A DNA stretch of 64,000 bases, from NCBI GenBank assembly GCA_029216955.1, contig JANAVB010033216.1, forward strand, positions 7,805,492 through 7,869,491, given 5' to 3'. Each line of letters opens with the position of its first letter. Within the stretch, counting starts at the first letter, position 1. Below are positions 32,552 through 47,600 of this stretch, one piece after another. The notes beneath the pieces were generated by a model, which saw only the letters and a program-made list of their open reading frames with translations, searched no databases and was not told the DNA's origin. A program made the position numbers and the translations under genes. The stretch is from Iris pallida (lineage: Eukaryota; Streptophyta; Magnoliopsida; Asparagales; Iridaceae).

Positions 32552-34387
32552 TGTATCACGACCCGCACCCACCGTGAGGGTACGAGTACGTAACAGCGCC
32601 CAGCCTACGCCACAGTGTCGGCGGTAGAACGCTGCTCTAGGTCATGAACTATAACTAACATAATATGAATACCCTCCATAAGGAGGCCAACACAGAGGTA
32701 TAACTCAATCACAATCTATAGATAGAAAATGGCACGATAAAATAGATAAGTAAAACCTCAACTGAGATACAACATAAATGATATACAAGGCTCAACATCT
32801 CTACAATATACAACTCTGAAACAATGACAAAAGCTAAACATGAAAGGAAATAGTCTAAGCTATCTACACTATACAAGGTATCATCTTGAGCAGCTGCCTG
32901 AACCTCCCCAGGGGTCCAGGTCGCGAGTGTCATCTAGGCAAGCTCCAAGTAAGGGGTGCAGGGTTCCTCATCATCCTCTGTAAAATTTTCAACAGGTCCA
33001 GTCAGGACGACAGCGAGCACAGTACATCTCATGCAGTTCATATCATGGCAGGTAATATAAAGCAAGCAATAGAGTAAGATACATGAAACGCTGTAAGAAG
33101 ATGTACATAAAATAGAAGAGATATTTGATAACTGGAAATATATACATGATAAGTAAGAACTATAAGTGACTAGTGATTTAGAGTACGAGATGGCATGTAA
33201 TTGGCTTAGGTTGAACATGATGTACATGAGTGAACATGTAGGACATCAGCCAATAAGGCTGTGTTGTACATGATAAAACATGAAAAGTAACAGAGTGAAC
33301 ATGATGGGTAAATCACATGACCATTTATACTCACCCCTACCCACAATCAGTACACAAGGATCTATTCAAGTTACGTTACGGACATGATATTTTGGTTATA
33401 CAAGAGACACATGAGCAAACATGAGCGTACATGAAAGAACATGAGAGTACATGAACGTACATGTAAGAACATGAGTGTACATGAATAACGCATGAGCAAG
33501 GAATACATGATGTACATGAAACACATGTCATAAAGTATCCGATGCGCCCGCTAAGGGGGGATAACATTCCAAGAAGAGATCCGTATAGTACTAATCCGTG
33601 ATGATAACATGACAGCATCAAGTAAAAGTAATCTAGAGCGAGAATATAAGTCGTGATAAGTATGAAATGATCAGAGAATGCACTCGGCTCGTATCTGAAT
33701 GTCTGAAGTAAATGTACTGTCCGAGATGAGGTACCTGACTCCTAGTTAGAGCAACACAAGTCAAGATGTATACAGGGGATGATAAATGTAATCTATAATG
33801 CATCTGCATGCTATCTAGGTCAAACTAGACTAAAGTCAACACTTGGTCAACTCCAGTCAACTACACTAGTCAAACTAGGTCAACTAGGCCACTCCTAACC
33901 CCCAGCAAGTCTCATTAGGCCTAACCAAGCCTAGTCTAGCAATCACACACCAATCACAAGACTATACAAGTGCAAACACACATTCATATAAAGAAATATA
34001 GTTACAAACCTACTTGTATTCATTTACTCATAGCTACATACATACATAGATAGATATATACATATATATACTAGAGAGAGAGTTATAAGTGAGTGGCAAC
34101 ACAGCTTATAAAGAGTTCAAATTATAAGACAATTATATTACAATGCAATCTACAAGGTTTTAGGCTATTCTAGGCTGAAGTCAACTATGGGTCAACTCTA
34201 AACCTAACCAACAAGTCAAATAGCCTAATAAAATTACATTAGGCTAACTAACCTATATCAACTATAGGCTACAACACTATCACAGCCTATACCTACATCT
34301 CAATCCTATACTTATCTCAATATACAACCTATATCACAATACCTAATAGGAATACACTAATAGGTGTCAAATATAGATAGCAAGTAT

Positions 34388-34436
<49 letters not shown>

Positions 34437-37400
34437 AAGAGGGTTAAGGGGCTGTCAATGGGTGTAAATGGGACTAGAATTTGGCAGCCATATAGGCTTA
34501 TATAGGACAGCCATCATGGCTTGTTAAGGGGGCATGAATGGGGTGAATTTGCTGCTGTTATGGGACAGCTAACAGGGTGTTTTAAGGACTGATTTGTAGG
34601 CAACTAATAGGCTGTTTTAGGACAATACATGGCAGGTTTTGGGAGCAAGGAGGGGACTGGAATGAAGGACTGAATGTAGGACTGTATTAGACTACATATG
34701 GACAGTCAAATAGGCTTGCACTTGGGCTGTTTTGACAGTGTAAAGGACAGCCTATAGATGGGGTTTAAAGGGGCTGAATCAACATCAGGTATTAAGGAAT
34801 GAGTTAATTCTCAGTTTACCAAACAGGGTGTCACATTCACATAGGCAAATTCATGGTTCATTTTATATTACACTATCTCATTTACACATTCACATAGGTT
34901 AGATATAATATATATACATAGAAGGAAAAGTAATCAAGCAATGTGTGTGTGTGTTTAGTAAATGAGTGTGTGAGTGTATAGGTGTATAGGTGTATGTAGG
35001 CATAGTCTCAGATTTGTGTGACAGTTCCAAAGTGTGTGAGTAGTGTGTGTTTTAAAAACTCAGTGCAATGAAATGGAAAAAAAATCAATTTTCATAGGAA
35101 ATGAAATAACAGGTTTTTGAATGGATTATTGGTTGCAGGAAAACATAAATTGAACACTCATTAAGGTTCAGTTGAAGAAAGGAATGGGAACCAAATCTAT
35201 TACAGTGGAATGAATGGAATCAAATCTCAGACATTTAAACTTCCATTCTCAGGTATTAACAGTTTATGAAACAATCATCAGTTAAAGAGGAAGGGATCTC
35301 AGGTTTAAAGGCCATACAGTATATTCAAAAGGAAATAACTTCAATCCAGTTTACAGTTAACCATTTCGAAATGGGAAAAGAAAATCAACATCTCAGACAT
35401 TTAGAAGAACAGTGCATCCAATCTCAGGTTAGCAAGGTTCAAGACAGTTGACAGTGGGTGTGTTCCTGTTTTGTGACAGGTTAGAGTGTCCTGTGTTCTC
35501 AGGTTACACTAACCTTCGGTTCAAACACAAGTCGGGTTAACACATATATACATTCATACAATTTCAGTTGAAAACCCAACCCAGTTTCAATTCAACCCAG
35601 TTTGGTTTAAAACACACCAATCCTCAAAACTTAGTTTTCAATATTTAACAAACTCGGGTTTTCATATTTGAACACAGTATTGAGTATCAGAAACTGATAA
35701 TTCAATCCCAACCAGAATTCAAAGTCAAACTGAAATCAACCCAACTAATCTTGAGAATCAAATTTAAAACAAACATCAACTCAGGAATGTAGCAATGTAA
35801 TCACACTTGTATATGAATCTAAATGTCAATTCAAACACCAATTTTAGTTTAAAACAGGGAATAAGGTTCAGAAATTCAAAACTGAATGCATGGTATCAGT
35901 CCAATGGGGAAACCTGAGTTCGAATTATGAAATATCAATTAAACATCAAATTAAACGTGCACATGTGTCGAGTGGGTGCACACGTGTCTGAGAGGAGTGT
36001 TCGTGTCCAAGAAATTGGACACGAAGTGTCCAAATTCAAATGGAAACGTCAACTGAAACTGGCAGTGAGGACTGCCTCGTGGGCATGTGTCGGGCTAGAT
36101 AGGGACACGTGTGTCTAACCACGAGTATTGTGGCTGAGTCCTAAGTTATATTAGGTCTAGGGCTTCGTATCCAACCACCTGAAACGTGTCCAAGTGAGTC
36201 GTGTTGAAAGTTGTAGCCGCGTGTCAGTGGCGTTTTTACGCGCGTGTGCAGCAGTGCGCGATCCGTGCGCGTGCGATTTCTCCCAAACCACTGAACAAAA
36301 ACCCATAAAAATTGTGAGCCTTGTGTCAGTCACCTAAACAGTTTCCACACAAAATTTCGTGTCCAGATGTGTCGTGTACAGGGAGTTATAGCCCCCGGGT
36401 AGCAGGGCATGAGCGTCGTGTCTCGTGTGCAGCGAGTTCGTGTCCATTTTGGACACGGACACAGCTCGATATGAGCTCAGAGCTTGGGGGTTCGAAAGCA
36501 CACATCAAGGGCTAGAAATCTATTCAAATAGAATTTAAAAATAAGAGGAATTTATTCACTCAAGCATTTCATCGAACACATGCACCTTAACACTGGTTCG
36601 TGTCCGATACGGACACGAAACGGACACGACTTAACACGAAACCAATACCTACGGCTAGGGGACACCTAGGGCTGTCCAAATATGTAAGAAAACTAGAATT
36701 TCATGGAGAGAATGAGAAGTTACCTATTGGTGTTCTTCTCCAAAGAATGCTTCAAAATGGAGGATCCTTCTTGCTAATCCCAAAGCTCCAAATTGTCCCA
36801 AATTTAAGAATGACCTCTATGAACAGCAAGTATACCTAAATTAGAACCTATTACAATTTGTTTGAGGGAAAAAGGAGATAAAATAGAATTTCTATGAATT
36901 TCTAAAGTTGAGAAAATACCTCTTCCTTAAGCTTGTTCTTCCCTAAAAGAGGCTAGCCCTAAATGAAAGAGAGTATAAATAGGGGTGGGTTCCCAATGTG
37001 GCTGGCCATAGTGGGTTAGGGTTAGGGTTTAGTGATGGGCTATGGGCTTGGGCCTCTATGGGCTAAGTTGCTAATTAATGGTTTCAAATCATAAGTCATG
37101 GCTTATGACTAAAAGCCTTTCTATTCTAACTTGAGTTTAATGACTAACCATGAGTTAACTCTAGTCTAACTAGGGTTACATGACCTAACCAAGTCTAAAC
37201 ACATCTAAGGTTAGCTTCTAGGTTAGTCTACCCAGTCAACACTAGTCAAAGTCAACCTAGTCAACCATCATTCAAATAATTCCAGAATAAATCCTAAAAA
37301 TTTTCATAAATTCAAATAAATTATAATAAATTTAAATAACCCTAAAATGTCAAAAATACCCTAATCATATGGCTAGGCTCTAGGGTAGGCAGTCTCTACT

Positions 37401-37560
37401 GTTCACTAGCAAAATACCAAAATCATAAGTCATGAATTTAAATTGTTTTTAAAAATAATTAAAAATTACTAAAAATCATAACATGAAATAAATATCATTA
37501 AATAATAATTATAATTACAAAATTTCAAAATTACTCTCTTCTGGAAAATTGGGTGTTACA
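32552..37560 (-). mobile_element. S2: solo LTR related to S1, 5.0 kb
   Basis: On the minus strand it starts TGTAACACCCAATTTTCC at 37560 and ends with the conserved GGGTGCGGGTCGTGA module at 32552. The first 300 bp (minus strand) are clearly similar to the start of S1. It lies within the Y 3' LTR. I could not find a clean 5-bp duplication: AATCC on the left, TCCCA on the right. It contains a (TA)n tract at 34388-34431 and TTGAC/GTCAA clusters at 33825-33910, 34175-34225 and 37215-37270. No gene is supported. Confidence 0.7.
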
Positions 37561-38406
37561 TCCCACACGACCACGTAACCATTACGCAGCTTTCGATGCG
37601 TTCGGTTCATGACCACATCGTCCCGATTGGCGTGACGCATGTCGTGTGGAACAATATTCTAGTTTTCAAAATAGGTTTTTGGAAAACTTTGGGATTCGAT
37701 TTCTCGACGCATAGTCGATGATTTCCGAATCCACAAAAAGGGTGATGAAGATCTATATGTTGTCTAAAAGTCTCTTCAAATAGATTTTCTAATAAGTCGC
37801 TGGATCGATCATAATCGATCGTCGAACATGGATGGCTGGACTAAAAATAGTGTTCTATTTTCATAGGTTTTCGTCGATCTTCTAATCGATTTCTCGGGCA
37901 ACCTATCGCTGAATAATTTAATCTACCTAAAGGGAAATCAAGAGGGATATATTGAGTCCATACCTGAACAAACGGTTCGAAGAATCGTCGACCGTGCGCG
38001 GAGAAAACACCACATGAAGTAGCCTCGTCGCTGTTGTTGCCTTACGGTCCTTCGCACGCACGTGCGCGCACGGTCTCCGGCCGCTCCGGCCGTGCGCGGC
38101 GGTGCTGCGGTGGCCGGGACGTGCGCGCAGGTCGGGGCTGGGGGTGGCGTGGGTTACGTTAGGGTTTGGGGTCGATTGCTTCTCGATTTTCTTCTCGTGT
38201 ATATGTCGACATATATACGTATATCAGCGCTCGGCTCGGTTGTGCGAGAGGGTTGGCTGGGCTCTCTATTTGGATTCTGGGTTTAGTGATATGGGGTATG
38301 CTGTGGGCTCGGTTGGGTTAGTCCAGCGGGTGGGCTCGTGGGCCGGGCCCAAGCTCGCGGGGTTAGCTGCTACTCCTTCTATTTTCTATTTCTTCTTATT
38401 ATTTAT

Positions 38407-38940
<534 letters not shown>

Positions 38941-39115
38941 TACACATTAATATATATTTATATATACATACCAATACATATGATACAATATAATATATTT
39001 ATATATACATACAAAGATACATGTACATCATATATATTCATATACACATATACATTATATTTATTAGACAATAAAATAATATAACCAATAAAATAATAAT
39101 ATTAGATAACAATCT

Positions 39116-39120
39116 CAATA

Positions 39121-39188
<68 letters not shown>
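39116..39188. repeat. (TAA)n microsatellite
   Basis: About 24 units of AAT/TAA in the Y 3' LTR. Confidence 0.95.
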
Positions 39189-39190
<2 letters not shown>

Positions 39191-39652
39191 CCCATTTTGT
39201 ATAAATAACCAAATATCTAGGAAATATCGTTAAGTCTACCCAAAAAACTAGGAAATATTTGTACATACCTAAAAGTATGTCTACATAGGCTTGGGCTTGG
39301 TTTGGGTCCAATTTGCACTAGTTTGGTACAACCGGGTTCCCTAAAACTAAATATTATAATTAATAAATAAATAATCTTCGATAAGGGTTACATCGCAACT
39401 TGGCCTGATTTTCCTAGTTATGACATCACTATGGCTCGGCCTTCTCTACCAGGGCTAATACACTAGTCAAAGCATGCCACTGCACTACCCGTGCCATAAT
39501 TCCTAGTCACCTTGTACTCCAAAACTCAACCATGGCTAAAATCATCTACCGTAATAATTAACAAAATAATTATTTATAAAATCATAATTCACCATTTTAA
39601 TTATAAAAAAATAAAAAATATTTTTTTAAAAATTTCGGGAAGGGAGGCTACA

Positions 39653-42600
39653 AATCTACCCACCTTAAAAATAATTTCGTCCTCAAAATTTAGGTCGGTC
39701 GTACTCCTTCTAGGTCAATACCCAACAATCAAAGTCTCTAAGAAAAAATTTTAATCATACAATTAGGAAGAATAACATATGCAGGATCATGGTAAAATCA
39801 TAGGAGTTGAATGTCTCACCTAGGTGTATAAGTTATACTAGATCAAGCCAGTCATCGGGTATAAAACATACAAACACTCTAGGGAGTCCAATTGGAAAGA
39901 TAAGGGAACACCAATCATCAAGGCCGTAGGGCAGTCTACCAACCTTTATGAAATTGGCAACTATCAAAGAACATAACTAGTAACTAACTCTGAAGGGTTA
40001 CTAATTCCAAATATAATCAAGAAAATCAAAGTGTAAATCACGACTTGTCAATAGCACACAAAAAAATCCAAGCACACTATATATATATATATAAGAAAAT
40101 TTTAGTCCCAATACGATCTAAGTTGATCAATAAGGATGAATCGATGTTTGGGCAAGATAGAGAAGGAGGTCATTGAAGTCTGAGCATGAGTATCCAAGAT
40201 TTAAAATCCATGTCAAGATTGGTTTAATTCAATTGAATAAGATCCCAATATATTGGATGATGAGAAGGATGACCAAGTCAACTGGTCGGCCAAAGGAGTT
40301 AGAATTTAAAGGATGATGTAAGGATATAGAATTGAATCAATTTCCTCCTTTGGATATGGAAGCTATATGTGATACCTCGGGTCTGTCTAATAAGTATAGT
40401 GTCTTGTCTTTCTGAAATATGTGAAAGGCAGACAATAAAGAGTTCAAAGGCGATGTTATTGAGTACAATACGTGGCTCATAGACGACAAAATAGTTCAAA
40501 GGAGAATTGTCAAGGCTGTCGTGGATGAGACTCTAGGGCAAGTTTAACTATGTCTCCATCCACGTAGAATAATATATGAAAAGCGAACCAAAGTGCAATA
40601 GGTTGATCAGACCATCTTGTACCGGTTCTGATTAGACAATATGTTAGTGGGTGCCGGCCCCCAATAATATATGTCATGATCAAGCTCGAAAAGAAGATAA
40701 GCTTGCAAAACTGGTTCTAAATTAGCAACATAAGGTAGTCAAAATATAAGTAAGGATAATGATGAAAGAAATTAAATAGTCTAAGTGAACTTATCAATGT
40801 GGTTCACAATGACTAGGATTTGCTGGGTAGTGAGGCATTCCACCCACCTTAAAAGAGTTAAACTAATAAGGTGATGGAACAACTGGTCAAGCCATCAAGA
40901 TAGAGTACAAAGTTGAACATTTAAGGAATCAAGCAGAACACCAACACATGTCGGGTCAAAAGAAATAAGTCAAGTTGGATTTCTAATTAAAATCAAAAAT
41001 AGTTGGTATTATGGTATAGATCACAGTTAGTCATTTCGACTCGAAAGTCATATCAAAAGGATAGTATACAAAGAGATGAGTTTAATGGGACACGATATGC
41101 CCACATGAAGATGGACTCGTCTGGGCCTTGTACAAAATTTGTTGGAGGGTAATAGCTAGTATTACACTCCGAATATCAAAGTCATGGTAAGAAATGTCAT
41201 GGATCCAAAATAGAAAATGGAAGTTCAAGAGGTGAGAATTAATGCACAAAGTAAATGAGATCAAGTTGAAGCAAGAAATAAAATCAGTTACAGAATAAAA
41301 TAATTTAGGGATACAGTTCTAGAGAGAGAATACTGTTAAGGAACGATCAAATCATTATTCAAATATTACGAACGGTTAGAGAGTCACAATAAAAGATCTA
41401 GATTTGAGGAAAGTCAAGTATCATCTGCCTCTGAAACCCTGAAGTTCACCTGATCATAATTGCCAATCGTATCTTTACCTTACTAGTCTCCCTATGATAA
41501 TTCAATCCTCATATGTTTACCATCCAGATTTTACAACCTTCCGTTATCTAAATCCTTACCATGATCATCATAGGCAGGATTCTAAATTTTTAAAACATTT
41601 CTCATGAAGCATGCCCCTTCTTATTAAGAATCAATACTATTCATTTTAAATCAATTTCCATATTTCTTCACATTGTCCCAATTTAGATCCGAAACCTCTA
41701 ACTCAAGTTTATGAGATCTTTAAACTGTTTAAATTGTTTTCTCATATCATTCAATTCCCAAAACCTCTAGCCCTTATAAACTTATTTTCCATCGTAAAAT
41801 CAACCTTCATATTCTCTTCGACATATACCTATGAATATTATTCTCCTAAAAAAAATTTATAATCACAACAATGTCCAAATTTCCATAGCCTTGTGTCCTC
41901 TCTATCCCTAGTCATTTCCTTGCAATATCCTGTTCAATTTCATATCTTTATTGAATACAATTTAATTCTCTTTTCCATTACTAACCTTCTTTAAAGCCTT
42001 AGGGTAAAACTGTCCGAGAATCAATAACCAAAATTTTGAAGTTCTCAAACTAAGTTGACCTTGAATATCCTCATCAGTTTTGAAATACACTTACGAATTA
42101 TTCATACCAAGTTTTCTCTAAGTATGGTTTGTTTTCAGACTGGTAGTATATATCTCTTTGATTTCATCCTACACCTTTACCACATATCATTCTCAAGTTT
42201 CCATGTTAACATCCACCTTTTTGGATTTCTACAAAATCATCACACGATAACCAGTTCAATCATTTCCGAGCTACATGATTTATGACACTTCCTCAACCTT
42301 TTCCATGAAAAATACGAAGACTCAAGGGTTACAAAGTATGCAGGTACGACAGAGTTTAAGAAAATAGAAATACAAGAAATAATGGTAAGGAAGGAATAAT
42401 GAACATCCGCTCAAAAGAGATGAACCAATCAAGATCAAATTCAAGAGGAAAAGAAATTCAAATTGAAATTCGTAATGAGATTCTCAAGGGTCATCCCTGG
42501 AATCTCTCAAAGGATCCAAAGTGTGATTGAGTATCTCTAATTCTAACACCTTATTTCTTATACTCTATAGCAGGCACGTAGCAGTACAACTAAGTCGTCG

Positions 42601-42920
42601 CGCTACTACGAAATCGCACAAATGCGAATCTCGACCTGTATGGACCGAAGAGATGAAATCGTGTCTCCTTAACTATCTTGAAGACAGATCGAACAAGGAA
42701 TCAATTACTGAAAAAGAAGCGAATCATCAAAGTTGGACAGTTGTTTTCAAAAGGAGACAATTAACAGCAAGAATTGATAAGAATTTTTCCTAATGTGATT
42801 GAGTACCTTAACTTATATCCTATGTCCTATTGCAGCAGGCTGTAATGATACTCTAGTTCGAGTACCACTACGAATCACACTAGTTGTGATTGTGACCTAC
42901 ATAGGCCACCACTAAAAATG
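39653..42920 (-). mobile_element. Y internal region, 3.3 kb, non-coding
   Basis: Bounded by the Y LTRs. At the left the minus strand reads GAGGACGAAATTATTTTTAA then GGTGGGTAGATT (polypurine tract, 39675-39653). At the right, next to the 5' LTR, the minus strand reads CATTTTTAGTGGTGGCC then TATGTAGGTCAC, matching the Z leader at 54913. Between them the sequence is AT-rich with no gag or pol homology I can see and no open frame above 90 residues. This fits a large non-coding retrotransposon derivative moved by a partner's enzymes. Confidence 0.65.
42487..42915 (-). repeat. Partial duplication of the Y leader
   Basis: The leader words GTGATTGAGTA, CAGCAGGC / GCAGGCACG, CTACGAAATCGCACA / CTACGAATCACACTAG and GACCTGTATGG / GACCTACATAGG occur twice, about 300 bp apart. 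The inner copy may be a decayed second leader. Confidence 0.45.
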
Positions 42921-43761
42921 TGTCACGACCCGCACCCTAGCATTAGGGCACGAGACGTGGGTACGTCCAGCCTATGCCGCAGTGTCGGCGGTAGAACGCT
43001 GTTCTAGATTATAGTCACATCTAAAACAATATGCTATACTCTCCAGACGGAGGACAAACACATAAGGATACTATCTCAATCACAACTCTAAAGATAGATA
43101 ACAGCACGATGAAATAGATAAGATAATCCACAAGAGAGAGAACCAGGAGTGATAGTAAAACAGTTCTATTAAACAAACACAAGATTTCAAATACAACTCT
43201 AAAATAAACAATAAAAAAATGAACAAACTCTAGGTGAATACTCCAAGCTCTACCAGTGTCCTCTAGGCTAACTGTGAACTCCAAGTACCTGTAAAATTTT
43301 ATCAATGGGTCCAATCAGGACAGGAACGAGCACATATCTCTCACAACAGTTCATATCAGGAATGGACATATTAAGCAAGCTATAGAAAACTATACATGAA
43401 TCGCTGTAAAGAAAAATCAACAAAAGAGAAGATATAACTGAGATATAATATAATAAATAAAGAATATAACCTTCTACGTGAATCAGAGCATGAATTGGTT
43501 ATGTAAACAGCTTGGGTTGCACATGGATATAGCCATGGAATGCACATGGATAACTACTGGGGATAATGATCACATAACCAACTACACTCTCCCTGCCCCC
43601 AACCAATACACAAGGATCAAAGCATGTTATGTTATTGCACATGGATAACAACTACTGTATACAAGGAGCTCATATGGTCATGAGTGTACATGAATAACAT
43701 ATGAGTGCACATGGATAAATATGAATACATAGAGTACATGATGACCATGATAAAGTACATG
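42921..43761 (-). mobile_element. Y: 5' LTR, first part, truncated by Z
   Basis: Begins TGTCACGACCC and follows 30638-31480 closely until AAGTACATG, where Z begins. In the 30638 copy the same position continues AACGTGACATAC, so the break is the Z insertion. ACATG (43757-43761) is the expected Z target duplication. Confidence 0.85.
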
Positions 43762-44410
43762 TGTCACCCTCACTTTTTCCAGTTAGGGGTAAAATGGTAA
43801 ATTTCTATTTTATAATATTTTTTTGGGAATTTTATTTCATGCATATTATTATTTAATTATTATAGGAGTCGGGTTCGAATTTTATCGCATTCCGAGTTAA
43901 TTCGGGACCCCGGTGAATTTCGACTTGAGCCGTAATTAGCATGTTAGCTAACCATGGCCTACCACACTAAACTTTTGGGTTTAGGAGTTTGGACTAGTCC
44001 CCCATGAGTAATTTAGTTTAATTATGATTTTTATTTATTTTTAGCAACTTCCTAAACCTATTTTGGAATTTAATTAGCATTTAGGCTTGGGAGGGGCAAA
44101 CTTGTAAATACAAGTGCCCCTACCCATGCCCCCTTTGGCCGGCCACATGTAGGTTCACCCCCCCCCCTCTCTCTTTCCTTCACCACCAAGTAACTTCTCC
44201 ATCTCCATTTCTTTCTTTCTTCCAAGCTTCTTCTCAAGAGAGAACCCATTGTTAGGTATGCTTTTAATTCTTCATTTATTACTCATTTGCATTTAACTCC
44301 CTCACAATAAATGGAGAGGAGCTCATTCTCCACCATTTGCCCACAAATTTGTAGGTTTTTTCTAGAAAAATAGGTTAAGGATTTATTATGGTTTAATCCC
44401 TTTTGAGAGT

Positions 44411-44486
<76 letters not shown>

Positions 44487-44679
44487 TTTGGAAAGAGAAC
44501 CTTTATTGAAAGATAGGCGCAAAATGCCTAAGCCTATACAAGTAAGCGCGCCTCGCGCGGAAACCGACCAAAAACAAAGATAAAAATAAAGGTGGTTGCT
44601 CACAAAACGGTACGAGACCGAGCATCAGAAAGTTAGGCGGGAGAATCCAGGTCCCAAAGGATCCGCGGCCCGTCCCCTG

Positions 44680-47600
44680 TCAGAAATCCAGGACGGCCCA
44701 AAACTTGTTCGAGGTGTGGGTGCAACACCTCCTCCTCTTGAATATTTGTCGAACCACCTCTCTGTACAATTGCTGGAGTGGGAATTGTCGACCTTCGTAT
44801 CTGAATTTGTTTCTGTTTTTCCATAATACCCAAAAAGCGGCGGCAGCGACGATCTGATGCCCGTGAGAAGTGTTCCAGCTGGCCAGTAGATCGTTTATGC
44901 CCCCGGTCGTGGGGGCCATTTTGAACCTGTGATGCATTTGGGACCAAATGTTAGAGGCAGAATCTCCATAGAGTAGGACGTGATCGGCAGATTCCTGATG
45001 AGGGATCAAACAGCAGTGGCATTTGGACGCGAGACAGTATCCGAAGGAATTGACGGCATCGTCCGTGGGGAGTTTACGACGCGCGGCACGCCAGATAAGA
45101 ATGGACCATTTCACAGGAATACACGTGTGCCAAAACTTGGCAGAAGGGGAGTTCGTGGCTTCGATGCCTCTGAAGGTTGCTCTGGCTGAAGCCAGGGTGA
45201 AGACGCCACCCGGGTTGGGTGACCAACTGAGCACATCCTCCGCGTCATTGATCGACAAATGAGAGGTGGCCAGGCTCGCCAATGCCGCCGGGCCAAGCCA
45301 ATCATGAACCCTGATCCAATCCCACCCAGATGCGACCTCATCCCACAAGTCACGGATCTCACACAGCGGGGGTGTGAGAGCGTTGGGCCTGAGGATGTCG
45401 TCTCCCAGCCATCGTTCCTTGCAGGCCTGCGAACGCCCATTGCCCAGGGTCAAACGAAAGTGAGGTTCCGCAAGGTTTCTGCCCCGAATGATGCGACGCC
45501 ACGACGCGGAGGATCTGTTGTTGGCAGATGCCACAGTTAAGTGGCAGAATCTGGAGTACCTCGCTCGCATGAACCTGGTCCAGATCGAGTTATCAGAGCA
45601 GATTTTCCACCATAACTTAGCCGATAGAGCGTCGACTAAGTGGGCCAGCCTGCAGAATCCCAGACCCCCCTCTGCTGTGGGTTTAGCCATAGTAGCCCAA
45701 CTGGCCCAGTGATACTTGTTCTTCCCCTCTAGATGCCCCCAAAAGAACTTAGCAAGGAAGGATTCAATAGTATGGAGCACTTTGGTGGGGGGGAGCACAC
45801 CGCAAGGGTGTAAATGGGGATGGAGGAAAGGACGTGCTTAATAAGCATAAGCTTCCCCCCTGGGGAAAGGGTGGCGTTGTGCCACCCCGCAATTTTCTGC
45901 CGAACCTTGCCCACCATGTGATCGAAGATCCCTGAGTTGGCTCTGCCGTAAACCAACGGACAGCCTAAGTAGAGGAACGGGGGATATACTGTGGAGAAGG
46001 AAGTCATGGAGGACAGCACAGCCGAGTGAGTTCTATCAGCTTTATGATGAGTGTAGATCACGCTCTTGCTGTAGTTGATTTTCTGGCCTGAGCATCGAGT
46101 ATAAGTGGCAAGAGTTCTGATCACCACCTCAATGGATCCAATAGCCCCGACGGAGAAAATGAGGATATCGTCCGCGTACGCGAGATGCGTTATGAGAGGA
46201 CACCCGGTCGTGGTGTGAAAATGCTGGAACCCCGGAGATCTCGGCATAATTTTGAGATTTCTGCTCAGAGCTTCCGCCGTGATGATAAAAATGGTGGCTG
46301 AGAGAGGGTCTCCCTGTCTGACCCCGCGGGTAGCTCTGAAGAAACCGTGAGGTTGACCGTTGATGACGGTGGAGAACCAAGAGTTGTTGATGGATCTGAA
46401 GATGATGTCGATAACTGGTTCCGAAAAACCAAAGGCTCTGAACACCCAGATCATGAATTGCCAGTCAAGACGATCGTATGCTTTCTCTATGTCCAGCTTG
46501 ATGGCAACATTCCCCCCCTGGACGGAAATTTCATACATGTGATCATCTCTTGGGCCAGGAGGATATTATCGGTGATGTTGCGACCTTTGACGAAGCCGCT
46601 TTGCTCTTCGGATATGATTCTGGGGAGGATGTCCGACATTCTGGAAGCGATGATTTTAAAGATAATTTTGTTGGTGAAGTTGCAGAGGCTGATCGGTCTG
46701 AAGTCCTTGAAGTTGCCCGGGTTGTCTTTCTTGGGAATGAGGATGATGTGAGCGGAGGATATAGATTTTGGATAAGTGGCCCCTTGAAAAAATGCGGAAG
46801 TGGCATCTCCAAGGTCGAACTTAATGCTATCCCAGCATGTGCGGAAGAACACCCCGTTGAATCCATCCGGACCCGAGGCGCTGTTAGCATTAATGGACCA
46901 AACAGCGGTCTTAATCTCGTCGACAGAGGGGGAAGCACAAAGGCAATCATTGTCTCTGTCGCAAATCAGGGAGGGGATCTCGGCCAGGAAATTGTCATCT
47001 TTGACCACGTCCTCTTTAGTAAATATGTTGGAGAAATAGTTCGTGGCTGCCCTCCGAATGCTCTCCTGATCGTCCAGCAGTTGGCCGTTGTCATCGCGGA
47101 TGCGATGAATCTTCAGAGCGCTTCTGCGTCCTTTGACGCATTTGTGGAAGAAGCCAGAATTCTTGTCCCCTTCCAGGTCCCAAGTTAATCTAGCCTTTTG
47201 CTTCCAGAATTCAGTTTCAACCCTGATTCTAGACTTAAGAATGGCCCTGGCAAGGTTGAGAGAGACACGATTCTCCTGGGACCCGACTAGAGCGAAGTCG
47301 ATCTCCGCGCGGGTGACATCGTCTTCCGCATCTTTTATAGCCTGAAAAATGTCACCGAACGCAATTTTGCTCCAAGCCGTGAGAGCTCTTCTAGTAGCTT
47401 TAAGTTTGGAAGCAATTCTGACCAGCGGTTCCGGGTGATTGACCGAAGCCCAAACCTTTTCCACGATGTGCATGAACTGTGGGTGGTGGCGCCAGAAGTC
47501 CAGGAAGCGAAAGGATTTTTTGATGAGGTTATGAGAGATGCTAATCTCGAGGAGGAGGGGGGAATGATCGGATTCAGTGGAGTTCAGATGAGACAGATTA

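Noticed and set aside
32547..37565. Target-site duplication for S2
   Set aside because: AATCC on the left and TCCCA on the right do not match; a shared ATCC is possible only by shifting the LTR edges, so I do not claim it.
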